A stretch of DNA of 64,000 bases, taken from the NCBI RefSeq assembly GCF_014750685.1, contig NZ_JAAXGE010000012.1, positions 1 to 64,000 of the forward strand, given 5' to 3'. The notes under the pieces are model-generated. The model searched no databases. It worked only from the letters and a program-made list of their open reading frames with translations, and was not told the DNA's origin. This document shows positions 35,344 to 43,708 of this stretch, in pieces. A program made the position numbers and the translations under genes. The DNA is from Bacteroides sp. GM023 (lineage in GTDB: Bacteria; Bacteroidota; Bacteroidia; Bacteroidales; Bacteroidaceae). The stretch's first letter is position 1; each line of letters begins with the position of its first letter.

Positions 35344-36417
35344 ATGAAAAAGATATTACTCTCATTTTTTATTGGCATTATGTTAATTGCCTGCAGTCAG
35401 AAAACAGTCTCTGTTCGTGAAGTCTGGACAAAAGAGCAGGCCAATGAATGGTATCAACAATGGGGATGGCTCCGTGGGTGTGATTTTATTCCGAGCACGG
35501 CAATCAACCAATTGGAGATGTGGCAGGCTGATACTTTTGATCCGGTGACTATTGACCGTGAACTAGGCTGGGCAGAAGATATCGGAATGAATTGTATGCG
35601 TGTATATTTGCACCATCTGGTTTGGGAAATGGATAAGGAAGGTTTTAAGAAACGTATTAATGAATACCTTACTATTGCCGACAAGCATCATATCTCTACC
35701 ATTTTCGTCTTTCTGGATGATTGCTGGAATCCTACTTACCAGGCAGGAAAGCAACCGGAACCACAACCGGGAGTACATAATTCGGGATGGGCGCGTGATC
35801 CGGGAGATTTGTATTATAAAGGTGATACGGCAGTGATACTTCCGGTCTTGGAGAATTATGTGAAAGACATTCTTACCACCTTTAAGGATGATAAGAGAAT
35901 TGTGTTGTGGGATTTATATAATGAGCCCGGCGGTTCGGGTGGATATAGATACGGTGAAAGAAGTCTGCCGTTATTGCAGAAGATATTTACGTGGGGACGG
36001 ACGGTTAACCCGTCGCAACCCTTGTCAGCCGGAGTCTGGGATATGAGTTTGACTAATTTGAATAAGTTTCAGTTGGAAAACTCGGACGTGATAACCTATC
36101 ACACGTATGAAGGTCTGGATTCGCATCAACAGCTCATTGACACATTGAAGCAATATGGGCGTCCAATGATTTGCACGGAATATATGGCGCGTACCCAAAA
36201 TAGTACTTTCCAGGATATTATGCCGATGCTGAAGAAAGAAAATATCGGTGCAATAAACTGGGGACTTGTAGCCGGAAAGACAAATACAATCTTTGCATGG
36301 GATACTCCGTTGCCTGACGTAGCTGAACCGTCTTTGTGGTTCCATGATATTTTCCGTAGCGATGGGACACCTTATTCGACAGAAGAAGTGGAATGTATTC
36401 GTTCATTAACTAAATAA
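35344..36417 (+). CDS. GH5-like (clan GH-A) glycoside hydrolase lipoprotein
   Basis: 357 residues with lipobox LIACSQ. Single TIM barrel with WGWLRGCDFIPSTAINQLEM near the start, GMNCMRVYLHHLVWE, then VLWDLYNEPGG with acid/base E194 and GRPMICTEYMAR with nucleophile E279, followed by INWGLVAGKTNTIF with the barrel tryptophan. This is the retaining clan GH-A layout. Bacteroides relatives are usually annotated cellulase-family or 1,4-beta-xylanase; true specificity (beta-mannoside, beta-glucoside or other) is not decidable here. Co-transcribed with GH20 and the BACON protein. Confidence 0.82.
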   Translation: MKKILLSFFIGIMLIACSQKTVSVREVWTKEQANEWYQQWGWLRGCDFIPSTAINQLEMWQADTFDPVTIDRELGWAEDIGMNCMRVYLHHLVWEMDKEGFKKRINEYLTIADKHHISTIFVFLDDCWNPTYQAGKQPEPQPGVHNSGWARDPGDLYYKGDTAVILPVLENYVKDILTTFKDDKRIVLWDLYNEPGGSGGYRYGERSLPLLQKIFTWGRTVNPSQPLSAGVWDMSLTNLNKFQLENSDVITYHTYEGLDSHQQLIDTLKQYGRPMICTEYMARTQNSTFQDIMPMLKKENIGAINWGLVAGKTNTIFAWDTPLPDVAEPSLWFHDIFRSDGTPYSTEEVECIRSLTK

Positions 36418-36424
36418 TTCCCTT

Positions 36425-38950
36425 ATGATAACTATGAGGAATATATGGATAATGATGTTGGGGATATGCTTGTTTGGTTGTGGGGCTGGTAAACAGCCCC
36501 CTTCCTCACAGCTCTCTTTAACATGGAAACTGGAAAAAGATAGTGTGGAAGCCAGATATTTTAAGAATACATTCTGTTTGACGAATAACGGGAATAAATC
36601 CTTGGTTGATAATTGGGTGATCTATTTTAATCAGACACCAATTTATTATCAGCAACCTATTAATGCCTCGTTGGAAATAGAATGTATTGGTTCGACTTAC
36701 TATAAAATGTATCCTACTGAACACTATCAGGCGTTGGCACCGGGTGAAACACTCTCTTTTACTATATTGAGTGAAGGAAATGTGATTAATGTATCTTCGG
36801 TTCCTGAAGGGGCTTATATTGTAGTTACCGATGAAAAAGGGAAAATGTTGCAGCCGCAAAATATTCCGATTGAGATCGGACTGTTTACGCCCGATGCCCA
36901 ATGGATTCGTTCGAAGAATAGTTTTCCCTATGCAGATGGAAATTATTTGTATAAGCAGAATGATGATTTCAGCAAGCCTGTAGATTGTGATATACTTTCT
37001 CTCTTTCCTACTCCTAAAAAAGTAGAGAAGACGGGTGGTGTTTCTACTTTCTCTCCAAAGGTAGGTCTGAAGTTTGACGGTGTATTTAAAGAAGAAGCTC
37101 TTTTGTTGAAAAAGCAATTGACTTCACAGTTAGGATGTACCGTTTCTGAAAAGGATGAAGAAACAATCATTGAATTGAAGAAAACAGAACTTCCTGCCAC
37201 CTGCCAATGTCCGGATGAGTATTACGAAATTGTGATAAAGAATAACCTGCTGACTTTGAAAGCTAATGATGCGCATGGCATATTTAATGCTTGTCAGACA
37301 TTGGTTGCTTTATTGGATAACATGAAGCTAGCTTCCTCTCCGCTTCCCAATCTTCATATTACCGATTATCCGGACATGGGACATCGGGGAATCATGCTGG
37401 ATGTAGCCCGCAATTTTACAAAGAAGACGGACTTATTGAAACTGATAGATATACTGTCATTCTATAAAATGAATGTACTGCATCTGCATTTGAGTGATGA
37501 TGAGGCTTGGCGTGTAGAAATACCCGGATTGGAAGAATTGACAGAAATAGCCTCTCGCAGAGGACATACTACAGATGAACTGACATGTCTTTATCCTGCT
37601 TATGCTTGGGGATGGAATGAGGCAGATACCACCTCATTGGCTAATGGGTATTATTCCCGCAGTGACTTTATGGATATTTTGAAATATGCAAAAGAAAGGC
37701 ATATCAGAATTATTCCTGAAATAGATATTCCCGGCCATTCACGGGCAGCAATAAAAGCAATGAATGCCCGTTACCGGAAATATATCGATACGGATCAGTC
37801 GAAAGCGGAAGAATATCTTCTGATTGACTTTGCAGATACTTCCCAATATCTATCGGCACAAAATTTCACTGATAATGTTATTAATGTCGCCATGCCTTCT
37901 ACATACCGTTTTCTTGAAAAAGTGATTGATGAAATCGGGCGGATGTATCAGGATGCGGGAGTAGAATTGCCTGCTTTCCATGTAGGTGGAGATGAAGTGC
38001 CGGAAGGCATTTGGGAAGGTTCTGCTATCTGCCGTACTTTTATGAAAGAACATGGATTGGCTAAGATACGGGATTTGAAAGATTATTTTCTGGAGCAAAT
38101 TCTGGAAATGTTGGATAAACGCAATATACAGGCAGTTGGATGGCAAGACATTGTTATGAAGCCGGATAATACCGTGAACGAACATTTCAGAAATAGCAAG
38201 GTCTTGAATTATTGCTGGAATACAATTCCGGAACAGGGTGGGGATGAAGTTCCGTATAAGTTAGCAAATGCGGGCTATCCTATTATACTCTGTAATGTGG
38301 GTAATTTCTATTTGGATATGGCCTATTGTTATCATGTGGAAGAACCGGGATTGCGTTGGGGTGGTTACGTAGATGAGTACGTAACGTTTGATATGTTGCC
38401 TTTTGATATTTACAAGTCTTTACGGCGGAATCTGAAAGATGAATCTGTGGATGTAAAAACAGCCTCAAACGGTAAGCAACCCTTGACAAAAGAGGGTTAT
38501 AAGAATATCAAAGGTTTGTCCGGACAAATCTGGGCGGAGACAATCCGTAGTTTCGGACAAATAGAATATTATCTTTTCCCAAAAGTTTTTGGGCTGGCAG
38601 AACGCGCTTGGAACGCTCAACCATCGTGGGCATTATCTCCGGACAGTAAGGTATATGTAGATGCCAAACGAAAATATAATGCTGGTATTGTAACTTATGA
38701 GTTGCCCCGTTTGGCAAAACGAGGTAATAATTTCCGGGTATCTCCTCCAGGTATTATAGTAAAGGATGGATTGTTGTTTGTCAATACCACAAATCCGAAT
38801 GCGGTAATCCGGTACACCACCGATGGTAGTGAACCAACGGAAAATTCCGTGAAATGGCAAACTCCGATAGCATGCGATGCTCCACAGATAAAAGCAAAGG
38901 CATTTTATTTAGGGAAGGAAAGTGTAACTACAGTATTGATAAACGAGTAG
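36425..38950 (+). CDS. GH20 beta-N-acetylhexosaminidase lipoprotein
   Basis: 841 residues. Lipobox LFGC near residue 19. An N-terminal beta-sandwich domain (about 25-180), a GH20b alpha/beta domain (about 195-320), then the GH20 barrel starting YPDMGHRGIMLDVARNF. The catalytic Asp-Glu pair is HVGGDEVPEGIW (D523, E524). The C-terminal 60 residues are a chitobiase C-terminal-like domain (IRYTTDGSEPTENS). It removes terminal beta-GlcNAc or GalNAc by substrate-assisted catalysis. Last gene of the PUL, 7 bases after the GH5-like gene; a terminator follows. Confidence 0.95.
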   Translation: MITMRNIWIMMLGICLFGCGAGKQPPSSQLSLTWKLEKDSVEARYFKNTFCLTNNGNKSLVDNWVIYFNQTPIYYQQPINASLEIECIGSTYYKMYPTEHYQALAPGETLSFTILSEGNVINVSSVPEGAYIVVTDEKGKMLQPQNIPIEIGLFTPDAQWIRSKNSFPYADGNYLYKQNDDFSKPVDCDILSLFPTPKKVEKTGGVSTFSPKVGLKFDGVFKEEALLLKKQLTSQLGCTVSEKDEETIIELKKTELPATCQCPDEYYEIVIKNNLLTLKANDAHGIFNACQTLVALLDNMKLASSPLPNLHITDYPDMGHRGIMLDVARNFTKKTDLLKLIDILSFYKMNVLHLHLSDDEAWRVEIPGLEELTEIASRRGHTTDELTCLYPAYAWGWNEADTTSLANGYYSRSDFMDILKYAKERHIRIIPEIDIPGHSRAAIKAMNARYRKYIDTDQSKAEEYLLIDFADTSQYLSAQNFTDNVINVAMPSTYRFLEKVIDEIGRMYQDAGVELPAFHVGGDEVPEGIWEGSAICRTFMKEHGLAKIRDLKDYFLEQILEMLDKRNIQAVGWQDIVMKPDNTVNEHFRNSKVLNYCWNTIPEQGGDEVPYKLANAGYPIILCNVGNFYLDMAYCYHVEEPGLRWGGYVDEYVTFDMLPFDIYKSLRRNLKDESVDVKTASNGKQPLTKEGYKNIKGLSGQIWAETIRSFGQIEYYLFPKVFGLAERAWNAQPSWALSPDSKVYVDAKRKYNAGIVTYELPRLAKRGNNFRVSPPGIIVKDGLLFVNTTNPNAVIRYTTDGSEPTENSVKWQTPIACDAPQIKAKAFYLGKESVTTVLINE

Positions 38951-38965
38951 TATTCAATAATGTGC

Positions 38966-39001
38966 AAAACCCTCTGAAGAAGAATTTCTTTGGAGGGTTT
39001 T
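38966..39001 (+). terminator. Intrinsic terminator of the GH20 operon and insertion target of the intron
   Basis: AAAACCCTC (38966-38974) pairs with GAGGGTTTT (38993-39001), with additional AGAA/TTCT pairing inside. It lies 15 bases after the GH20 stop. The group IIC intron starts 5 bases after the stem, the usual placement for this class. Confidence 0.85.
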
Positions 39002-39005
39002 ATTA

Positions 39006-40963
39006 GTTCGCCCAGCATGGTTCTATTCTAACAGGTGCAAGTCCTCAACACGCCCTGATAGTGGGAAGTGTCCAGCCAAAGACAAGGGTGTCCATCGTGA
39101 GTTGGAATCTGAAGGAAGTCGGCGGCAAACATCTGACCTGACGAACAGAAACTTGATATAAGGCCCAAGAACGTGGGTTAGTTTGCTAGTCAAAACAAAG
39201 CCCGATAGCTATTCGGAACGTTCATGGTAAATCAAGCAGGTATAAGATGGAAAGAATAGATTCTTAACTGGGGAGGTCTCACAGACGTGCGGATGTTTTT
39301 TTGTCAGAAGCACGGTGTAAAGCTTGCTGTGAGAAGTCAGCAGATGCCATAGTAGATACGGATACAAGCCTGCCCATGAAAAAAAAATGTACCGCAGGAA
39401 GTCTTACCAAGTATCGAAGGGCAGAACCTTATTGTAAGTGAGTAGTGAATGACTGTTACCTGATGAAAGAACGAATGCAGAAAATATCAACGAGTAGTGA
39501 TAGCTGCCACGATGGGAATAGGACGGAATCCGAAGGCTATTGTGGAGTGCAGACTTTCCTTGGGATAACTGAAAACAACCTCACGGAAGTACGTTTTACG
39601 CAAGACGCTCTACTTGAACAAATCCTTTCTCCACATAACTTGAACAAGGCTTACAAACAAGTCGTGTCCAACCATGGAAGCAGTGGAGTCGATGGAATGG
39701 AAACCGACGAACTTTTACCCTGGCTACGGCTTCATAAAGAAGACTTGTCGTCAGCCATTATTCAAGGTAAATACCGTCCTCATCCCGTTCTTCGTGTAGA
39801 AATTCCCAAGAATGACGGTAAGAAACGTCAACTTGGTATTCCTACTGTAGTAGACCGTTTTGTTCAACAGTCTATATCCCAAATTCTCTCTCCCCTTTAC
39901 GAGCTAGAATTTAGTGATTCCAGTTATGGGTTCCGTCCTCATCGGAGTTGCCATGATGCCTTAAAACAAGCTCAAACTTATATCATCTCTGGCTATAAAT
40001 ATGCTGTTGACTTGGATTTGGAACGATTCTTCGACACAGTTAACCATAGTCGCCTGATAGAACTCCTTTCCAGCCGGATAACGGATAGTCGAGTTATTTC
40101 GCTCATCCATAAATACTTTTTGGCGGGAATTCAAATAGATGATAAGTTAGCGTATTGTCCTTGCGGAGTCCCTCAAGGGGGTCCTTTGAGTCCTCTGTTA
40201 AGTAATATAATGCTAAATGAATTGGATAAGGAACTTGAACGTCGTAGTCACCCCTTTGTTCGCTATGCCGATGACTGTTTAATCTTTTGCAAGAGCAGAC
40301 GTGCAGCGGAACGAACCAAAGAAAGCATCATCCGATTTATAGAAAAGGAACTTTATCTCCGGGTAAATAAAGACAAGACAAGTGTAGGATATGTACGAGG
40401 AATGAAGTTTCTCGGTTACAGTTTTTATGTCAAATCAGGTGAATGCCGCCTAAGTGTCCATCCTAAAAGTTACGCCAAGTTCAAAACCCGTTTAAAGGAA
40501 CTGACTGGTCGTAGCAATGGACTGGGATACGAAAAGCGGAAAACCTCTCTTCGTTTATTTATCTGTGGCTGGCTTGAATACTTCAAACTGGCTGATATGA
40601 AGACCCGTCTTCAAACACTGGATGAGTGGTACAGGCGCAGACTTCGTATGTGTATTTGGAAATGCTGGAAGAAAACTAATACTCGTTTCAATAACTTATG
40701 CAGGTGTGGAATTGCTAAAGGAAAGGCATGGGAATGGGCAAATAGCCGAAAGGGTTACTGGCACATTGCCGACAGCTTTATACTTCATCGCGCATTGAAT
40801 AACGACAATTTGAAACGAGCTAATTACCCATTTCTTATGGACTGTTACCGTAAAGTTGTATCGTAAGTAAGGAACCGCCGTATGCCGAACGGCACGTACG
40901 GTGGTGTGAGAGGTCGGAAAACGAAAGTAGGAAGAAAACTACTTCGTTTTCCTCCTACTCGAT
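39006..40963 (+). mobile_element. Group II intron, class C (IIC)
   Basis: The RNA-coding part starts near GTTCGCCCAGCATGG and matches the domain I of bacterial IIC introns. Domain V lies near 40872-40910 (ACCGCCGTATGCCGAACGG...GTACGGTGGTGTGAG) and has the CGC-type catalytic triad of class C. Domain VI (about 40913-40955) is a long hairpin, and the element ends CTACTCGAT near 40963. Domain IV holds the reverse transcriptase gene. It is inserted just downstream of a terminator, the known target choice of this class, and its last bases run into the lacI coding end. Exact splice sites are estimated from similarity to known IIC introns. Confidence 0.9.
39445..40866 (+). CDS. ltrA: Group II intron-encoded reverse transcriptase/maturase
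   Basis: 473 residues. RT motifs: SSGVDGMETDELLPWL (RT0-2), the QLGIPTVVDRFVQQ and SSYGFRPHRSCHDA segments, AVDLDLERFFDTVNH, VPQGGPLSPLLSNIML, and the active site VRYADDCLIF (residues 272-281, YADD). The maturase/X domain ends in LRLFICGWLEYFKLADMK and WYRRRLRMCIWKCWKKT. No HNH endonuclease domain follows, as expected for class C. The actual start may be a later ATG (39463 or 39475). It splices and mobilises the host intron. The symbol is family-level. Confidence 0.95.
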   Translation: MNDCYLMKERMQKISTSSDSCHDGNRTESEGYCGVQTFLGITENNLTEVRFTQDALLEQILSPHNLNKAYKQVVSNHGSSGVDGMETDELLPWLRLHKEDLSSAIIQGKYRPHPVLRVEIPKNDGKKRQLGIPTVVDRFVQQSISQILSPLYELEFSDSSYGFRPHRSCHDALKQAQTYIISGYKYAVDLDLERFFDTVNHSRLIELLSSRITDSRVISLIHKYFLAGIQIDDKLAYCPCGVPQGGPLSPLLSNIMLNELDKELERRSHPFVRYADDCLIFCKSRRAAERTKESIIRFIEKELYLRVNKDKTSVGYVRGMKFLGYSFYVKSGECRLSVHPKSYAKFKTRLKELTGRSNGLGYEKRKTSLRLFICGWLEYFKLADMKTRLQTLDEWYRRRLRMCIWKCWKKTNTRFNNLCRCGIAKGKAWEWANSRKGYWHIADSFILHRALNNDNLKRANYPFLMDCYRKVVS

Positions 40964-41986
40964 TTTATATACTTCTATGGGTGGGGTGGATGCACGCATT
41001 TTGATTTCTGCGTTCAGCACGATTGAGTGGTTCGGTGATGCCGGATCCTTGATCTTTTCTAAAATCAGTTCGGCTGCACTTTTCCCCATTTGGTACAGAG
41101 GTGGTTCGACGGTAGTCAGTTTGGGATAGACTATGTTGGAAAGCTCAGTTCCTGAAAAGCTGGCTACGGCAATTTCGTCCGGTATCTTTTTTCCAAGTTC
41201 TTTCAATCTGTTCATGGCTCCAATGGCTAGTGTTTCCGTGAAAGCAAAAACAGCATTGAAAGGTATATTTCTTTCCATTAATATATCCGCTGCTTTTTTT
41301 CCTTCTTCAAAAGTTATACCGGTTCTTATCAGCATATTATCCTTATCAAAAGGAATCCCGAACTTCGCCAAAGCGTCTTTGTATCCTCTGACACGTTCTA
41401 TGGAGTTATAAATATCGTCCGGTCCCTGTATATGAACAATCTGCTTGCGCCCGCTTCGGATAAGACTTTCCACGAGAAAGAAGGATTTCATATAATCGTC
41501 CACTATTACCTGTGGAACTTCAAGCCCATAGGGAATACGATCATAGAATACCATAGGCATTCCTGCTTCCTGTAAACGGAAATATTCCTCCTTGTTTCTT
41601 TTATAACTGCAAAGACAGATGATGATACCATCCACCATGAATCGTTCCATCAGTTGCAAGTTCTCTTTTTCTTTTTCCGGATCTCCTCCTGACTCTGCAA
41701 TAATCACCTTTATATTTTTAGCATGGAGCACTTCTTGTATCCCGTTTATTACTCGTGAAGCAAACGGGGTAACCATTTCAGGAACTATCACTCCCACGGC
41801 ATTAGTATGTCCGTATTTAAGGTTGGTTGCTACAGGATTGGGTCTATATCCCAATTCTTTAACCGCTTCCATCACCTTTTCTTTCGTTTCCTTACGGATA
41901 TTCTTATCATCCCCCAATGCACGAGATACAGTGGAGACAGATATTGACAAATGTCTGGCTATGTCTTTAATGGTTATATACTTCAT
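40955..41986 (-). CDS. LacI-family transcriptional regulator of the polyol-like locus
   Basis: 343 residues. N-terminal helix-turn-helix and hinge: TIKDIARHLSISVSTVSRAL and ELGYRPNPVATNLKYGHT, then the periplasmic-binding-protein-like effector domain (VGVIVPEMVTPFASRVINGI, DGIIICLCS, AVFAFTETLAIGAMNRL, IAVASFSGTELSNIVYPKLT). It is divergent from the FAD oxidoreductase operon, with a cluster of palindromic sites between them, so it very likely represses or activates that operon in response to a sugar-like ligand. The C-terminal codons and TAG stop overlap the 3' end of the group IIC intron on the other strand. Confidence 0.93.
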   Translation of the reverse strand: MKYITIKDIARHLSISVSTVSRALGDDKNIRKETKEKVMEAVKELGYRPNPVATNLKYGHTNAVGVIVPEMVTPFASRVINGIQEVLHAKNIKVIIAESGGDPEKEKENLQLMERFMVDGIIICLCSYKRNKEEYFRLQEAGMPMVFYDRIPYGLEVPQVIVDDYMKSFFLVESLIRSGRKQIVHIQGPDDIYNSIERVRGYKDALAKFGIPFDKDNMLIRTGITFEEGKKAADILMERNIPFNAVFAFTETLAIGAMNRLKELGKKIPDEIAVASFSGTELSNIVYPKLTTVEPPLYQMGKSAAELILEKIKDPASPNHSIVLNAEIKMRASTPPIEVYKIE

Positions 41987-42010
41987 GGTTGATGATTGTT
42001 TAAATCAAAA

Positions 42011-42018
42011 CAAAGATA
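42011..42018 (-). promoter_or_regulatory. Candidate -7 element of lacI
   Basis: The minus strand reads TATCTTTG, 25 bases upstream of the lacI ATG. The -33 box is not convincing. Confidence 0.5.
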
Positions 42019-42049
42019 TCGGTTTCGATCAACAAATCCTAATTTTTAA

Positions 42050-42141
42050 GAACGTTTGTGCTAGAAGCCGAATGCCGTTCATGTTTATGCAATGCTTTTG
42101 TAACGTTTGCAGATTTTGGGAACGTTCCCGCAATCGTTTGC
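42050..42141. promoter_or_regulatory. LacI-type operator cluster
   Basis: A perfect 12-bp palindrome GGGAACGTTCCC (42118-42129) abuts a near-palindrome GCAATCGTTTGC (42130-42141). Two further AACGTTTG motifs lie at 42051-42058 and 42102-42109. LacI-family proteins of this kind bind palindromes with a central CG. The cluster lies between the divergent lacI and FAD-oxidoreductase promoters and can serve both. Confidence 0.65.
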
Positions 42142-42186
42142 AGGAAAAAGATCTGCAAAAAAACATTTTTCCAGGTTCCCATTCTT

Positions 42187-42194
42187 TATCTTTG
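42187..42194 (+). promoter_or_regulatory. Candidate -7 element of the polyol-like operon
   Basis: TATCTTTG, a TAnnTTTG match, 46 bases downstream of the nearest LacI palindrome. It would give a leader of about 185 nt before the FAD oxidoreductase ATG at 42384. A -33 TTTG is not evident. Confidence 0.55.
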
Positions 42195-42232
42195 TTACAT
42201 CATAATTATGTCGAACTAAATCTAAAGAAAGT

Positions 42233-42304
42233 ATGAAAACACAATTCTTTTCTTGTAAGTGCGATCCAAAACAAATCAAAGTTTACTATACATTGAATCG
42301 GTAA
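42233..42304 (+). CDS. Small leader ORF (23 codons) before the polyol-like operon
   Basis: ATG to TAA encoding MKTQFFSCKC followed by a DPKQIKVYYTLNR end, beginning about 40 bases after the candidate -7 element and preceded by the purine-rich AAAGAAAG. It could be a leader peptide affecting the operon or chance; no close hairpin with a T-tract follows. Confidence 0.3.
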   Translation: MKTQFFSCKCDPKQIKVYYTLNR

Positions 42305-42383
42305 GATTCTAAATATATGAATGATTTTGAAATGATTCATTTTGGATTTAACACCAAAGTTAAACTTAAGGATAAAAATAGGA

Positions 42384-43703
42384 ATGGACAAGAAAGTACT
42401 AAGTATGGAAATCACGAAGCGGGTTCCAATAGTGGGCAACTATGATGTAGTTGTTTGCGGTGGAGGGCCTGCTGGTTTTATAGCAGCAATTGCTGCTGCT
42501 CGATGTGGCGCGAAGACTGCTGTTGTGGAACAATATGGCTTTTTAGGTGGAATGGCTACAATGGGGCTTGTAACTCCTTTGAGTGTATTCACTTATAATA
42601 ATGAGAAGGTGATAGGTGGCATTCCATGGGAGTTTATCGAACGACTTGAGAGAATGGGGGGCTGTATCATTGAGAAACCTCTCGGAAATGTGGCTTTTGA
42701 TCCGGAGCTTTACAAACTTTTATGCCAGCGAATGATGCTCGAAGCCGGCGTGGATATGTATATGCACTCTTATCTAAGTGGTTGTCAGATAAAAGACGGC
42801 AAAATATCCAGTGTCCTTTTTGAAAATAAGAATGGGACAGAGGCTATCAGTGCCGATATGTATATCGATTGTACGGGTGATGGTGATCTTGCTGCTATGG
42901 CAGGTGTTCCAATGCAGGCTGATGAATGTAAACCTCTGCAACCTCTTTCAACCTATTTCATTTTAGGAGGTGTGGATACGGATTCACCTATGATAATCGA
43001 TGCCATGCATCATAACAAACAAGGGCAGAATTGTCATTGCATTGCAGTTCGTGAGAAACTTCTTGAAATGAAAGATGTGCTTGGTATCCCCGAATTTGGA
43101 GGTCCCTGGTTTTGTACAACTCTTCGTCCGGGTGAAGTAACGGTTAATATGACTCGTACTGCAGGAAATGCTGTCGATAATCGAAATTTTACCGCAGCCG
43201 AATGTCGTTTGCGGGAAGATGTATTCAAAATAGCACGAATCCTTAAAGAAAACTTTGAAGAGTTTAAAAACAGTTATGTGACGACGGTTGCCGTACATGC
43301 CGGTATTCGTGAGACACGTCGTATCAAAGGTATACATACAATCACAGGAGAAGAGTATGTGAACGCTTATAAGTATCCTGATAGCATATCACGCGGCGCA
43401 CACCCTATAGATATCCATGTTGCAGCAGGTGCAGCACAGAATGTTACTTTCCTTAAAAAAGCTGCGTATGTACCTTATCGAGCTCTTATAGCTGATAACT
43501 TCCCGAATTTGCTTGTAGCCGGGCGTTGTATAAGTGCCGATAAAACTTCTTTTGCATCGCTTCGTGTTCAGGCAAGTTGTATGGGAGTAGGGCAGGCTGC
43601 AGGAGTGGCGGCCGTGCAATGTATAAGGGCCGGTGTGACAGTACAAAAGGCTGATGTAGACAAACTCATAGAGGAATTGAAGAAACTTGGAGCAATAATA
43701 TAA
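42384..43703 (+). CDS. FAD-dependent oxidoreductase (FAD_oxidored, PF12831-type), copy 1
   Basis: About 439 residues from the ATG at 42384 (MDKKVLSMEITKRVP), preceded by AAGGATAAAAATAGGA; ATGs at 42342 and 42405 are alternatives. The N-terminal dinucleotide-binding motif is YDVVVCGGGPAGFIAAIAAA followed by KTAVVEQYGFLGG, and the C-terminal FAD contact is LLVAGRCISADKTSFASLRV. There is no signal peptide, so it acts in the cytoplasm. Substrate unknown. The first structural gene of the operon; a homologous second copy is at 54444. Confidence 0.9.
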   Translation: MDKKVLSMEITKRVPIVGNYDVVVCGGGPAGFIAAIAAARCGAKTAVVEQYGFLGGMATMGLVTPLSVFTYNNEKVIGGIPWEFIERLERMGGCIIEKPLGNVAFDPELYKLLCQRMMLEAGVDMYMHSYLSGCQIKDGKISSVLFENKNGTEAISADMYIDCTGDGDLAAMAGVPMQADECKPLQPLSTYFILGGVDTDSPMIIDAMHHNKQGQNCHCIAVREKLLEMKDVLGIPEFGGPWFCTTLRPGEVTVNMTRTAGNAVDNRNFTAAECRLREDVFKIARILKENFEEFKNSYVTTVAVHAGIRETRRIKGIHTITGEEYVNAYKYPDSISRGAHPIDIHVAAGAAQNVTFLKKAAYVPYRALIADNFPNLLVAGRCISADKTSFASLRVQASCMGVGQAAGVAAVQCIRAGVTVQKADVDKLIEELKKLGAII

Positions 43704-43708
43704 AGTAT

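Noticed and set aside
39445..40866. Retron or diversity-generating retroelement reverse transcriptase
   Set aside because: The protein has the maturase/X domain after the YADD palm and is embedded in group IIC RNA domains; no msr/msd hairpin or variable/template repeat was seen.
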